Source: KACC-23026 sp963829575
GTDB lineage: Bacteria > Bacillota > Bacilli > Bacillales > Sporolactobacillaceae
Reading direction: 5' to 3'
Length of the DNA: 64,000 nt
Assembly (NCBI GenBank): GCA_963829575.1
Contig: CAWHJF010000015.1
Span: 53,680 to 117,679 of the forward strand
Positions 6,266-15,891 of this stretch are shown here, in pieces (within the stretch, counting starts at the first letter, position 1; every line of letters begins with the position of its first letter). Under the pieces are notes generated by a model, which was not told the origin of the DNA, did no database searches, and saw nothing but the letters and a program-made list of their open reading frames with translations. A program made the position numbers and the translations under genes.

Positions 6266-8686
6266 ATGATGTTTGGACGATTTACAGAACGCGCACAGAA
6301 AGTATTAGCACTTGCACAAGAAGAGGCTGTGAGGCTCGGTCATAATAATGTTGGAACAGAGCATATTTTACTTGGATTAATCAGAGAGGGTGAAGGCATT
6401 GCGGCCAAAGCTTTAAAGGCGCTCAATCTGGATCCTGAAAAAATACAAAAAGAGGTTGAAACCTTAATTGGGCGCGGCAGTGAAAATGTTCAAACCATTC
6501 ATTACACACCAAGAGCCAAAAAAGTCATCGAATTGTCGATGGATGAGGCGCGGAAAATTGGTCATTCATATGTGGGAACAGAACATATTTTACTCGGACT
6601 CATTCGTGAAGGCGAAGGGGTAGCGGCACGAGTTCTCAATAACCTCGGAGTTAGCCTTAATAAAGCACGCCAACAAGTACTCCAATTATTAGGGAGCCAT
6701 GAGTCGGCCACTTCCCAACAGGGCCGCGGCGGTTCAGGTGCCAATACACCAACACTCGATAGCCTTGCCCGCGATTTGACGGCTCAAGCCAAAGAAAGTG
6801 GACTCGATCCAGTTATTGGTCGAAGTAAAGAAATTGAGCGTGTAATTGAAGTCTTAAGTCGCCGTACAAAAAACAACCCAGTTTTGATTGGGGAACCTGG
6901 GGTTGGTAAGACGGCTATTGCAGAAGGTCTTGCGCAACAAATTATTAATAATGAAGTACCAGAAATCCTTCGCGATAAGCGTGTGATGACACTAGATATG
7001 GGTACCGTTGTTGCGGGCACCAAATATCGTGGAGAATTCGAAGATCGCTTAAAAAAAGTGATGGACGAAATTCGCCAGGCGGGAAACATAATCCTTTTCA
7101 TTGACGAACTTCATACATTAATTGGTGCTGGAGGAGCAGAAGGTGCAATCGACGCATCTAATATTTTAAAGCCATCACTTGCTCGTGGTGAATTGCAATG
7201 TATTGGGGCAACCACTCTGGATGAGTACCGCAAATATATTGAAAAAGATGCGGCACTTGAGCGACGCTTCCAACCGATTAAAGTGGCTGAACCGACAACA
7301 GTTGAGTCCGTCCTTATTTTAAAAGGATTGCGGGATCGCTATGAAGCGCATCACAGAGTCAAAATTACGGATGATGCTATTAATGCAGCTGTCCAACTAT
7401 CTGATCGTTATATTTCCGATCGATTCTTACCGGATAAAGCCATTGACCTTATAGATGAAGCAGCTTCTAAAGTTCGATTGCGTTCCTATACGGCTCCGCC
7501 CAATCTCAAAGAGCTTGAACAAAAACTTGATGAAGTGAAGAAAGAGAAAGATGCGGCAGTTCAGAGCCAAGAATTTGAAAAAGCGGCGTCACTCAGAGAT
7601 ACGGAACAAAAATTGAAAGAAGAACTCGAACAAAATCAACTAGAATGGAAACAAAAGCAAGGACGTGAAAATACAGAGGTGACACCAGAAGACATTGCCA
7701 TTGTCGTGTCAAACTGGACGGGAGTTCCAGTTCGGAAACTCGAAGAAGAAGAAAGTGAACGTCTCTTAAATATGGAAGAGATTCTTCACAGTCGTGTCAT
7801 TGGCCAAGAAGAGGCGGTTAAAGCTGTTTCCCATGCGATTCGCAGAGCACGTGCGGGTCTAAAGGACCCAAAACGTCCAATTGGTTCGTTCATCTTCCTA
7901 GGGCCAACTGGTGTTGGGAAAACGGAGCTTGCGCGAGCTGTTGCCGAAACATTGTTTGGTGACGAAGAAGCCATTATTCGAATTGATATGTCAGAATTCA
8001 TGGAGAAGCATACTACCTCACGTTTGGTAGGGTCCCCTCCTGGTTATGTAGGGCATGAAGAAGGCGGCCAACTCACTGAAAAGGTTCGTCAAAAGCCTTA
8101 CTCCGTGATCCTTCTAGATGAGATTGAAAAAGCACACCCAGATGTCTTTAATATTTTGTTACAGGTTTTAGATGACGGGCGTTTAACGGATTCAAAAGGA
8201 CGCACGGTCGATTTCCGAAACACGGCGATTATTATGACATCCAATGTGGGTGCGAGCACCCTTAAGCGTAATAAAAGCATGGGCTTTACAATGGGTGCAG
8301 AAGGTGAAGCTTATAATGATATGAAGACAAAGGTTCTCGATGAGTTAAAACGCTCGTTCCGACCTGAATTCCTCAACCGGATTGATGAAATCATCGTGTT
8401 CCATGAATTGAATAAAGACCATCTCAAGAAAATTGTTGGGCTACTATCTGAGAGTTTAAGATATCGTTTGAAAGACCAAGGTATTGAGATCTCTTTAACA
8501 GATGCGGCAAAAGAAAAGATTGCTGAGGTGGGCTATGATCCTGAATATGGAGCAAGACCACTCAAGAGGGCCCTTCAGCGAAAAGTAGAAGATAAGTTGT
8601 CTGAAGAGCTGCTTAGAGGAGCGATCTCAAAAGGTGAAAAGGTAACCATTGATTATACAGATGACGAGTTTGTTGTAAAAAAATAG
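6266..8686 (+). CDS. clpC: AAA+ unfoldase ClpC
   Basis: Class III heat-shock ATPase that unfolds substrates for ClpP and removes phosphoarginine-tagged proteins. The 806-residue protein has two Clp-N repeats (GTEHILLGLIREGEG occurs twice, near residues 32 and 108). The first AAA module has Walker A GEPGVGKT near 209 and Walker B LFIDE. A UVR/coiled-coil middle domain around 415-480 binds McsB or MecA. The second AAA module has GPTGVGKT near 546 and LLDEIEKAHP. The C-terminal domain runs from EYGARPLKRALQ. GGGAGG precedes the start. It closes the CtsR-controlled operon. Confidence 0.98.
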   Translation: MMFGRFTERAQKVLALAQEEAVRLGHNNVGTEHILLGLIREGEGIAAKALKALNLDPEKIQKEVETLIGRGSENVQTIHYTPRAKKVIELSMDEARKIGHSYVGTEHILLGLIREGEGVAARVLNNLGVSLNKARQQVLQLLGSHESATSQQGRGGSGANTPTLDSLARDLTAQAKESGLDPVIGRSKEIERVIEVLSRRTKNNPVLIGEPGVGKTAIAEGLAQQIINNEVPEILRDKRVMTLDMGTVVAGTKYRGEFEDRLKKVMDEIRQAGNIILFIDELHTLIGAGGAEGAIDASNILKPSLARGELQCIGATTLDEYRKYIEKDAALERRFQPIKVAEPTTVESVLILKGLRDRYEAHHRVKITDDAINAAVQLSDRYISDRFLPDKAIDLIDEAASKVRLRSYTAPPNLKELEQKLDEVKKEKDAAVQSQEFEKAASLRDTEQKLKEELEQNQLEWKQKQGRENTEVTPEDIAIVVSNWTGVPVRKLEEEESERLLNMEEILHSRVIGQEEAVKAVSHAIRRARAGLKDPKRPIGSFIFLGPTGVGKTELARAVAETLFGDEEAIIRIDMSEFMEKHTTSRLVGSPPGYVGHEEGGQLTEKVRQKPYSVILLDEIEKAHPDVFNILLQVLDDGRLTDSKGRTVDFRNTAIIMTSNVGASTLKRNKSMGFTMGAEGEAYNDMKTKVLDELKRSFRPEFLNRIDEIIVFHELNKDHLKKIVGLLSESLRYRLKDQGIEISLTDAAKEKIAEVGYDPEYGARPLKRALQRKVEDKLSEELLRGAISKGEKVTIDYTDDEFVVKK

Positions 8687-8705
8687 TCGGCAACAAGGGT
8701 GACTG

Positions 8706-8727
8706 TGGGACCGGGAAAACCGGTCCC
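8706..8727 (+). terminator. Possible terminator after clpC
   Basis: TGGGACCGG-GAAA-ACCGGTCCCA is a perfect stem with a tetraloop 20 bases after the clpC stop. The following TGTTGTATTTT is only weakly T-rich, so termination may be partial and radA may be co-transcribed. Confidence 0.55.
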
Positions 8728-8888
8728 ATGTTGTATTTTAAAAATGAGCTTCATTTCGGTCTTGGATCGCATGGAAATCTTTTATAGGTAAAACTTTGAA
8801 AAAATACCAGTTAAAATATGAATCTTTTCACCTTGTAATTCGTCTATTTAGAAGAGTAGTTTTTAATACCTTAAAAAGGATGAGTAGA

Positions 8889-10331
8889 ATGCCAAAGACC
8901 AAAACCGTCTTTTTTTGCCAAGAGTGTGGCTATGAAAGTCCTAAATGGATGGGGAAGTGTCCAAGTTGTGGAACTTGGAATAGTATGGTCGAAGAAACCA
9001 TCAAGTCATCAAGCGGCCGTATGGAACGAAATACTCAGAGAGAGACGAGCCGCCCCATTCCGATAACTAAAATAGAGCAAACGAATGAAAAACGCGTTTT
9101 GACTAAAATGACTGAATTCAACCGAGTCCTTGGTGGTGGTGTGGTTGAGGGTTCGCTTGTGTTAGTTGGCGGAGATCCTGGAATTGGGAAATCTACTTTA
9201 CTGCTACAAGCATCGGATCAATTGGCGCAAAATGGGAAATCGGTTTTATATATTTCAGGTGAAGAATCCGTTCGACAGACAAAAATGCGTGCGGAACGGT
9301 TAGGGATTCAGTCGGACAACTTATATGTTCTGGCTGAAACGGATATACATGAAATAGGGAATCGTTTAAATGACCTTAAACCGAATTTCCTAGTCATCGA
9401 TTCCATCCAAACCATTTATAATCCAGATATCAGTTCGGCACCAGGAAGTGTGTCCCAAGTTCGCGAATGTACAGGTCATTTGATGAGAGTTGCCAAAACG
9501 AGTGGAATTGCCACATTCATCGTTGGACACGTCACGAAAGACGGTGCGATTGCCGGACCTAGACTACTGGAGCATATGGTGGATGCCGTTCTTTATTTTG
9601 AAGGTGAGCGTCATCACACTTTTAGAATACTTAGGGCAGTGAAAAATCGATTTGGCTCAACCAATGAAATCGGTGTGTTTGAAATGAAGGAATTGGGATT
9701 GGCAGAAGTAGCTAATCCATCTGAGATCTTTTTACAAGATCGAACAAATGGAACAGCGGGATCAACTGTTGTTGCAGCTGTAGAGGGTACGCGGACGGTT
9801 TTAGTTGAAATCCAGGCGCTTGTAACGCCAACCAGTTTTGGCAATCCGCGAAGAATGGCTACTGGAATTGATCACAACCGAATTTCGCTTCTCATGGCTG
9901 TATTAGAAAAAAGAGTGGGGCTTCTTTTACAAAATCATGATGCCTATGTAAATGTAGCAGGTGGAGTGCGGTTGGATGAACCCGCCACAGATCTTGCTGT
10001 CGCATTAAGCATAGCCTCGAGCTTTAGGGATCGGTCGACGGAAGCCACAGATCTTGTCATTGGAGAAGTGGGGTTAACCGGAGAAGTGCGTCGCGTTTCA
10101 AGAATTGACCAACGTATTGCAGAAGCAGAAAAACTAGGGTTTAAACGCGCTTTTATTCCCAAGCAGAATTTAGGAGGCTGGACGGTGCCTAAAGGAATTG
10201 AGGTGATTGGTGTCTCGACTGTAAAGGAAGCGATGGATCTCGCTATGGGAGGATCAAACTATGGGTCCACAACAAAGGAAGGTCATTACGGAAATTTTGA
10301 AAATGGTCGCTCCAGGAACCCGGCTCCGTGA
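8889..10331 (+). CDS. radA: DNA repair ATPase RadA
   Basis: RecA-like helicase that extends recombination intermediates. I start at 8889 (MPKTKTVFFCQECG) 9 bases after AAAAGG; longer frames add unrelated sequence. The zinc finger uses C10, C13, C24 and C27. Walker A GGDPGIGKST lies near residue 95, the RadA-specific KNRFG motif near 251, and a Lon-like domain forms the C-terminal third. The frame does not stop at the usual place after AMGGS. It runs 71 bases into disA, giving 480 residues instead of about 458. The extra 23 residues (starting NYGSTTKEG) look unrelated to the family, suggesting a lost stop codon. Confidence 0.94.
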   Translation: MPKTKTVFFCQECGYESPKWMGKCPSCGTWNSMVEETIKSSSGRMERNTQRETSRPIPITKIEQTNEKRVLTKMTEFNRVLGGGVVEGSLVLVGGDPGIGKSTLLLQASDQLAQNGKSVLYISGEESVRQTKMRAERLGIQSDNLYVLAETDIHEIGNRLNDLKPNFLVIDSIQTIYNPDISSAPGSVSQVRECTGHLMRVAKTSGIATFIVGHVTKDGAIAGPRLLEHMVDAVLYFEGERHHTFRILRAVKNRFGSTNEIGVFEMKELGLAEVANPSEIFLQDRTNGTAGSTVVAAVEGTRTVLVEIQALVTPTSFGNPRRMATGIDHNRISLLMAVLEKRVGLLLQNHDAYVNVAGGVRLDEPATDLAVALSIASSFRDRSTEATDLVIGEVGLTGEVRRVSRIDQRIAEAEKLGFKRAFIPKQNLGGWTVPKGIEVIGVSTVKEAMDLAMGGSNYGSTTKEGHYGNFENGRSRNPAP

Positions 10332-11325
10332 GGGGATTGACAATGTTCTAAGAGCGAATACAGGCGGCTTAGTCGTCATCGGGTTTGATGAGAAAATCCA
10401 GGGATTAGTTGAGGGTGGATTTGAAATACACTGTCCATACACACCGGCTTACCTTTATGAATTGGCGAAGATGGACGGTGCCATTATCTTAAGTGAGGAT
10501 GGCAAAATGATTCTAAGGGCAAACACGCAATTAGTCCCTGAATCTGGAATTTCATCCTCCGAAACTGGAATCCGTCATCGGACAGCTGAGCGTACGGCTA
10601 AACAAACCGGGAAATTAGTGATTTCAATTTCCCAACGTCGGGGTGTGATCACCTTATATAAGGGCGCCATTCGCTATGCACTTAAAGATATTGGCGTCAT
10701 TTTAACAAAGGCCAATCAAGCTTTGCAAACATTAGAAAAGTATCGTATTGCGATGGTAAAAGGTTTAGCTAATCTGGGTGCGCTTGAGTTTGAGGAACTC
10801 GTCACCTATCAAGAAATTACACAAGTGCTTCATCGAATTGAGATGGTCCTTCGTATTAGAGATGAGATTAATGATTATGTGAACGAGCTCGGGACAGAAG
10901 GTCGACTCATCTCAATGCAGTTGTCAGAGCTTGTGGGAAACATTGAAGAGGAAGCTTTAAATTTGATAAAGGACTATGCTGCAAGCGATGTGGACCCATA
11001 TAAGGTAATCCACGAACTCAGGATGCTCACGAGTCTAGATCTTATTACAGAAAGCCAAGTGATTAAGCTCATGGGTCAGGATGCAGAAGAAGGAACCAAT
11101 GAAATTATTTATCCTAGGGGTTACCGAATTTTAAGCCGTATTCCAAGGCTTCCTCAATCCATTATTATTAATCTAGTTGTGGCCTTTAAAAATCTTAATA
11201 AAATGGCTACTGCTAGCATTGAAGAATTGGACCATGTTGAAGGGATCGGAGAAAAACGTGCCAAAACGATACAAGAAGGTTTGGTGCGCATTCAAGAGCA
11301 GTTATTAATTGATCGAACGGTCTAA
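10261..11325 (+). CDS. disA: DNA integrity scanning diadenylate cyclase DisA
   Basis: Makes cyclic di-AMP from ATP while scanning DNA and halts when it meets branched DNA. The ATG at 10261 follows GGGAGG with good spacing and lies inside the end of the radA frame. The 354 residues include the DAC domain with MDGA (D72-G73-A74) and RHR (105-107), both catalytic signatures. A helical linker and a C-terminal helix-hairpin-helix DNA-binding region (HVEGIGEKRAKTIQEGL) follow. The radA neighbour fits the known RadA-DisA partnership. Confidence 0.97.
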   Translation: MGPQQRKVITEILKMVAPGTRLREGIDNVLRANTGGLVVIGFDEKIQGLVEGGFEIHCPYTPAYLYELAKMDGAIILSEDGKMILRANTQLVPESGISSSETGIRHRTAERTAKQTGKLVISISQRRGVITLYKGAIRYALKDIGVILTKANQALQTLEKYRIAMVKGLANLGALEFEELVTYQEITQVLHRIEMVLRIRDEINDYVNELGTEGRLISMQLSELVGNIEEEALNLIKDYAASDVDPYKVIHELRMLTSLDLITESQVIKLMGQDAEEGTNEIIYPRGYRILSRIPRLPQSIIINLVVAFKNLNKMATASIEELDHVEGIGEKRAKTIQEGLVRIQEQLLIDRTV

Positions 11326-11338
11326 GGAATCCAAATAG

Positions 11339-11409
11339 TTGACGTCTTGTGAACCTTTGTTGTACGATTATAGGTTTCTGTTGACTAAAAATTAGCCCTG
11401 TGATACGGT
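11339..11409 (+). promoter_or_regulatory. Candidate sigma-A promoters upstream of yacL
   Basis: Two candidates: TTGACG (11339) with TACGAT (11363), spacer 18; and TTGACT (11381) with TACGGT (11404), spacer 17. Either would leave a 5' leader of about 175-220 bases before yacL. The rest of the 268-base gap is AT-rich without clear structure. Confidence 0.4.
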
Positions 11410-11593
11410 TTAACTAAACGTTCATTTTAAATTATGATCGTTGTTTTTGATAAAAGTTATTAAGGGATTTTTAAAGGTTATATTAGAAAATGAGAAAAAT
11501 TAAATGGAGAATAGTTTATTTCAAAAATATTTTCCAAAAAATAAGTTTCAAATTTCATAAACTGTCAATAATGGTAAGAGGAGGTGAAAGGAA

Positions 11594-12688
11594 ATGATGA
11601 AACGAATCATTCAGTTGTTTTTCATCATTATTGGCGGTACACTCGGTTTTGTTTATATTCCGAAACTCATTCATGTGTTGAACTTTGGGAGTGATGTAAG
11701 GTGGTTGGTTTCACCTTACTCAGGTGTAGTATTAGGTGCTATTATATTCTTTGTACTCACTTTTTGGTTTGTGGACTCTCTTGTTCAATTTATCAAACTG
11801 GTTGAGGAAAAAATTATTAAGGCTCCGGTTACGGATGTTTTATTTGGAACAATCGGTCTAATCTTTGGTTTAGTGGTGGCGTTCTTAATTCAGATTCCGC
11901 TTAATAACATCAGATTAACAGCTGTAAATACGGTACTTCCGTTATTTATCTATCTATTTCTAGGTTATTTTGGTTTCAGAATCTTGTTCAAGAAGCGAGA
12001 TGAAGTGATTAGTTTGTTTACATCTCGTAATAAGGACAAAAAACGTGATTCAGAAGAAGATCCGGTTGAAGCCACGGGCAAGAGTTTAAAAATTTTAGAC
12101 ACGAGTGTTATAATTGACGGTAGAATCGCCGATATTTGTCAAACTGGATTTTTAGAGGGAACATTGGTTATACCTCAATTTGTTTTAGAGGAGCTTCAGC
12201 ACATTGCCGACTCTTCGGATGTTCTTAAAAGAAATCGAGGTCGCCGAGGACTAGATATCTTAAATAAAGTTCAGAAAGAGCTTTACATTAAAGTTGAAAT
12301 CTATGAAGGTGACTTTGAAGAAATTTCAGAAGTAGACAGCAAACTGGTCAAGTTAGCTAAGTTGGTTTCAGGTGTTGTCGTCACCAACGATTTTAATTTG
12401 AATAAGGTTTGTGAACTTCAAGGTGTATCCGTTTTGAATATTAATGACTTAGCGAATGCGGTCAAACCAATCGTTCTTCCTGGTGAAGAGCTAAAGGTGC
12501 AAGTGATTAAAGACGGAAAAGAGCATAATCAAGGCGTGGGTTACCTTGATGATGGGACCATGATTGTTGTGGAAGACGGTCGAGGGCATATTGGGAAAAC
12601 AATTGATGTTGTGGTTACCAGTGTATTACAAACCTCAGCAGGTCGAATGATTTTTGCAAAGCCCAAACTGTTAGAACAGGCTTTATAA
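11594..12688 (+). CDS. yacL: PIN/TRAM-domain membrane protein YacL
   Basis: 364 residues after a very strong AGAGGAGGTGAAAGG site. The N-terminal third holds about four hydrophobic segments (residues about 5-130). A PIN nuclease-like domain follows, with ILDTSVIIDGRIADI near 168-182 and VTNDFNLNKV, supplying the acidic residues of the fold. A C-terminal TRAM domain (GVGYLDDGTMIVVEDGR, IGKTIDVVVTSV) suggests RNA binding. The family is conserved in Firmicutes at this locus, often annotated PilT-like. Its substrate is unknown, and nuclease activity is inferred only from the fold. Confidence 0.9.
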   Translation: MMKRIIQLFFIIIGGTLGFVYIPKLIHVLNFGSDVRWLVSPYSGVVLGAIIFFVLTFWFVDSLVQFIKLVEEKIIKAPVTDVLFGTIGLIFGLVVAFLIQIPLNNIRLTAVNTVLPLFIYLFLGYFGFRILFKKRDEVISLFTSRNKDKKRDSEEDPVEATGKSLKILDTSVIIDGRIADICQTGFLEGTLVIPQFVLEELQHIADSSDVLKRNRGRRGLDILNKVQKELYIKVEIYEGDFEEISEVDSKLVKLAKLVSGVVVTNDFNLNKVCELQGVSVLNINDLANAVKPIVLPGEELKVQVIKDGKEHNQGVGYLDDGTMIVVEDGRGHIGKTIDVVVTSVLQTSAGRMIFAKPKLLEQAL

Positions 12689-12712
12689 GGCTCAAGGAGT
12701 GGGAGCGAGACT

Positions 12713-13408
12713 ATGGACTATCAAGTTGTGATTGTAGCTGCTGGAAGTGGGAAACGAATGGGCGCGGGTCAAAACAAATTGTTTTTGTCTCTTTCTGGCA
12801 CACCAATCATTCTTAGAACGCTCCTAGTCTTTGAAAAGGACCCCTGGTGCAAAGGAATAATCCTAGTAATTAAAGACAACGAACGGTCCTGGTTTGAAGG
12901 CCATTTAGAAAAAATGGACCGAAGCACACCGTTGCTTTTTGCCCCAGGGGGATCTGAGCGTCAGGAAAGTGTTTATAATGGTCTCAAGAAGGCCACTCAT
13001 GATATTGTGTTGATTCATGATGGCGCTCGTCCACTGGTGGACCAAGAGGACGTTCATAGAGTCGCGATGAAGGCCTATGAAGAAGGGGCTGCTGTATTAG
13101 CTGTGCCAGTAAAAGACTCCATAAAGAGAGTGGACCATCTTCAGGTCGTTGAAACCGTGGAACGTAAAAGCTTGTGGGCGATGCAAACGCCCCAAGCTTT
13201 TCGTTTGCCTCTGATCTTAAAAGCCCACGAAGCGGGTGGTTCCAAGAAGCAACTCGCGACAGATGATGCGGAGTTGGTAGAATGGTTAGTGGAGCCGGTC
13301 CATATTGTCGAGGGCAACTATCGAAATCTAAAGATGACGACTGCTGAAGATCTCATTGTTGGGGAGCGTTTAATGAATTGGGAGACGGAAAGGAAGAACG
13401 AACCGTGA
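12713..13408 (+). CDS. ispD: 2-C-methyl-D-erythritol 4-phosphate cytidylyltransferase
   Basis: Third step of the non-mevalonate isoprenoid pathway: joins methylerythritol phosphate to CMP. The 231 residues match family length. The N-terminal nucleotide-binding signature AAGSGKRMG lies at 8-16. VLIHDGARPLV (about residues 98-108) and AVPVKDSIKRV are conserved, as is the TPQAFR motif. Its stop overlaps the ispF start (GTGA), coupling two consecutive pathway enzymes. Confidence 0.96.
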   Translation: MDYQVVIVAAGSGKRMGAGQNKLFLSLSGTPIILRTLLVFEKDPWCKGIILVIKDNERSWFEGHLEKMDRSTPLLFAPGGSERQESVYNGLKKATHDIVLIHDGARPLVDQEDVHRVAMKAYEEGAAVLAVPVKDSIKRVDHLQVVETVERKSLWAMQTPQAFRLPLILKAHEAGGSKKQLATDDAELVEWLVEPVHIVEGNYRNLKMTTAEDLIVGERLMNWETERKNEP

Positions 13409-13878
13409 GAATTGGACAAGGGTTTGATGTACACCGATTAGTTGAAGGACGACCGCTCATTATCGGGGGGGTCACCATTCCTTTTGAGTTGGGATTAGAT
13501 GGGCATTCCGATGCGGATGTCTTGTTGCATGCCATTAGTGATGCATTGCTAGGTGCAATTGGAGAAGGCGATATAGGTCGACATTTTCCTGATACAGATC
13601 CAGAATTTAAAGGCGCCGATTCAAAGGAATTATTAAAAGTGGTTTGGGAGAAAGTTAAGCAAAAGGGTTATGAACTGGGCAACATCGATGCATGTATCAT
13701 TGCTCAGAAACCCAAAATGGCACCTTACATAGAAGACATGCGCACGGTTACAGCGACTTTGTTAGGCTCGGAGCCTGAGCAGATTAATATTAAAGCAACG
13801 ACAACAGAGAAATTAGGGTTTGCAGGTCGCGGGGAAGGCATTGCGGCCCAATCGGTTTGTCTACTGATTAAGAAGTAG
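13405..13878 (+). CDS. ispF: 2-C-methyl-D-erythritol 2,4-cyclodiphosphate synthase
   Basis: Cyclises the IspE product in the isoprenoid pathway. I choose the GTG at 13405, overlapping the ispD stop by four bases and preceded by AAAGGAAG. It yields 157 residues beginning MRIGQGFDVHRL, as in the family; the upstream ATG at 13378 has no homologous N-terminus. Metal ligands D8 and H10, the GHSDADVLLHA motif with a further His, and KATTTEKLGFAGRGEGIAAQ near the C-terminus are all present. Confidence 0.96.
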   Translation: MRIGQGFDVHRLVEGRPLIIGGVTIPFELGLDGHSDADVLLHAISDALLGAIGEGDIGRHFPDTDPEFKGADSKELLKVVWEKVKQKGYELGNIDACIIAQKPKMAPYIEDMRTVTATLLGSEPEQINIKATTTEKLGFAGRGEGIAAQSVCLLIKK

Positions 13879-14004
13879 CAAGAAACTTTAAAGCGGAGTT
13901 TCTTGACCAAAAGAATAGCCTCCATGTACAATTTGAGGGTTGACTGGTGGATAAATAATTAAGATGAAAATAAATGATATTCATAAGAAAATGGTGGTGA
14001 CACG

Positions 14005-15474
14005 ATGAGCAAACCAGTACGCGTGCGATATGCACCAAGTCCAACTGGACATTTGCATATCGGAAACGCAAGAACGGCATTGTTTAATTACTTATACGCA
14101 AGAAATCAAAACGGTTCTTTTATAATTCGTGTAGAGGATACCGACCAAAAGCGTAATGTTGAAGGTGGCGAACAAAACCAGCTTGACTATTTGAAATGGC
14201 TAGGGATCGATTGGGATGAGAGTGTGGATGTCGGTGGTGATTATGGGCCATATAGACAGCTGGAACGCTTAGATATTTATGATAAATACTGGAAAGAGCT
14301 CTTGGATAAAGGACAAGCCTATAAGTGCTATTGTACCGAAGAAGAGCTTGAACAAAGTCGCGAAGACCAATTGGCTAATGGTCAGGCCCCAAAATATAAT
14401 GGGCGTTGTCGACATTTGACAGATGAGGAACGCGGTGCTTTTGAAGTGGAAGGCCGCAAACCAAGTATCCGTTTTAAAGTTCCGAACGGGAAGGTCTACT
14501 CGTTTAATGACATTGTCAAAGACCAGGTTGCTTTTGAATCTGACGGGATTGGCGACTTCGTTATTGTGAAGAAAGACGGTGTGCCAACCTATAATTTTGC
14601 TGTAGCCATTGATGACCATTTAATGGCGATCACCCATGTCTTGCGCGGCGAAGACCATATTTCAAACACGCCGAAGCAAATGATGGTGTATGAAGCGTTT
14701 GGCTGGGAGTCGCCTGTTTTTGGTCATATGACGCTAATCGTGAATGAGAATCGGAAAAAATTAAGTAAACGTGATGAAAGCATTGTTCAATTTATTGAGC
14801 AATATAAAGATTTGGGTTATCTCCCTGAGGCCTTATTTAATTTCATTACACTTTTAGGCTGGTCTCCACAGGGCGAGGAAGAGTTGTTCTCAAAAGAAGA
14901 GTTTATTAAAATTTTTGATCCGGCTCGTTTAAGTACTTCACCAGCTGTATTTGATTCGAAGAAATTGGCATGGGTGAATAACCAATACATTAAAAAAGCT
15001 GAACTTGAAACGGTGATTGAATTAGCCTTGCCGCATTTAATTCGATCTGGTCGTTTGCCTGAGACGCTTTCTGAAGCTCAAGAAGTATGGGCAAAGAGCT
15101 TGATTGCACTTTATAAAGACCAAATGTCTTACGGTGCGGAAATTGTTGAGTTAACAGAGTTGTTTTTTAAGGAAGAGATTACGTATAATGAAGAAGAAAT
15201 GGAAATTCTAAAAGATGAACAAGTGCCAGAGGTTATGAAGGCCTTCCGCGATTTGCTCCAAGCTTTAGAAAATTGGGAGCCAGACGCCATTAAAGCAGAA
15301 ATAAAAGCGACACAGAAGGCAACGGGAGCTAAGGGGAAGAAACTATTCATGCCAATTCGTGTGGCCACAACGGGCCAAATGCATGGTCCTGAACTTCCTG
15401 AATCCATTACATTATTGGGTAAAGAAAAGGTGCTTAAGCGTTTAGAATCATGTTTTGGGATTACTATAAAGTGA
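14005..15474 (+). CDS. gltX: Glutamyl-tRNA synthetase
   Basis: Class I synthetase that charges tRNA-Glu and, in Bacillales without GlnRS, also misacylates tRNA-Gln for amidation. The 489 residues carry the HIGH-type motif HLHIG at 16-20 and the KMSKS-type motif KLSKR at 252-256. A zinc-type Cys cluster (CYCTEEE, CRH) lies near 108-135. The C-terminal half is the helical anticodon-binding cage. GGTGGTGA precedes the ATG. It follows ispF by 126 bases and is followed by the cysteine T-box, matching B. subtilis order. Confidence 0.98.
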   Translation: MSKPVRVRYAPSPTGHLHIGNARTALFNYLYARNQNGSFIIRVEDTDQKRNVEGGEQNQLDYLKWLGIDWDESVDVGGDYGPYRQLERLDIYDKYWKELLDKGQAYKCYCTEEELEQSREDQLANGQAPKYNGRCRHLTDEERGAFEVEGRKPSIRFKVPNGKVYSFNDIVKDQVAFESDGIGDFVIVKKDGVPTYNFAVAIDDHLMAITHVLRGEDHISNTPKQMMVYEAFGWESPVFGHMTLIVNENRKKLSKRDESIVQFIEQYKDLGYLPEALFNFITLLGWSPQGEEELFSKEEFIKIFDPARLSTSPAVFDSKKLAWVNNQYIKKAELETVIELALPHLIRSGRLPETLSEAQEVWAKSLIALYKDQMSYGAEIVELTELFFKEEITYNEEEMEILKDEQVPEVMKAFRDLLQALENWEPDAIKAEIKATQKATGAKGKKLFMPIRVATTGQMHGPELPESITLLGKEKVLKRLESCFGITIK

Positions 15475-15576
15475 TTTCAAATTAGGGAATAAAAAGTATG
15501 AATGTATTTTTTAAAAAAATGATCGTAATTTATATACGAGTGTATTTACGTGAAAAATAAAATATAACTTTAAAGC

Positions 15577-15820
15577 AATGATAGGAAGAGTAAGCGCGTT
15601 TCATTCCAACAGAAAGAATCATCTTGGCTGAGAATGATTTGTTGTGAAACCGTCTGAAATGCATCCTTGAGCCTTCGACTGAACGTTCGAAAGGAATGAG
15701 TAGGTCAAGCGGCAACCTCCGTTACAGGTCTTAGAGTGGAGAAGGGTATCCTTCTCAAACAGAGTGGAACCGCGCCAAAAAAAGCGTCTCTGTGCCTTAG
15801 GGCACAGAGACGCTTTTTTT
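15577..15820 (+). promoter_or_regulatory. Cysteine T-box riboswitch with terminator
   Basis: The T-box sequence AGAGTGGAACCGCG is at 15761-15774. The leader begins with the usual ATAGGAAGAGTAAG. A TGC cysteine codon at 15660-15662 (context GAAATGCATCC) is the likely specifier. The terminator stem AAAGCGTCTCTGTGCC / GGGCACAGAGACGCTTT (15781-15816) is followed by T residues. Uncharged tRNA-Cys should switch on cysE-cysS. I could not place a promoter with confidence between 15480 and 15577. Confidence 0.93.
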
Positions 15821-15891
15821 TAAACAGAATGAGTGTTCTCGAGGGTTAAAAATTAAAAAGTAGATTATAGAAAAATCAGGAGCGTGACACC

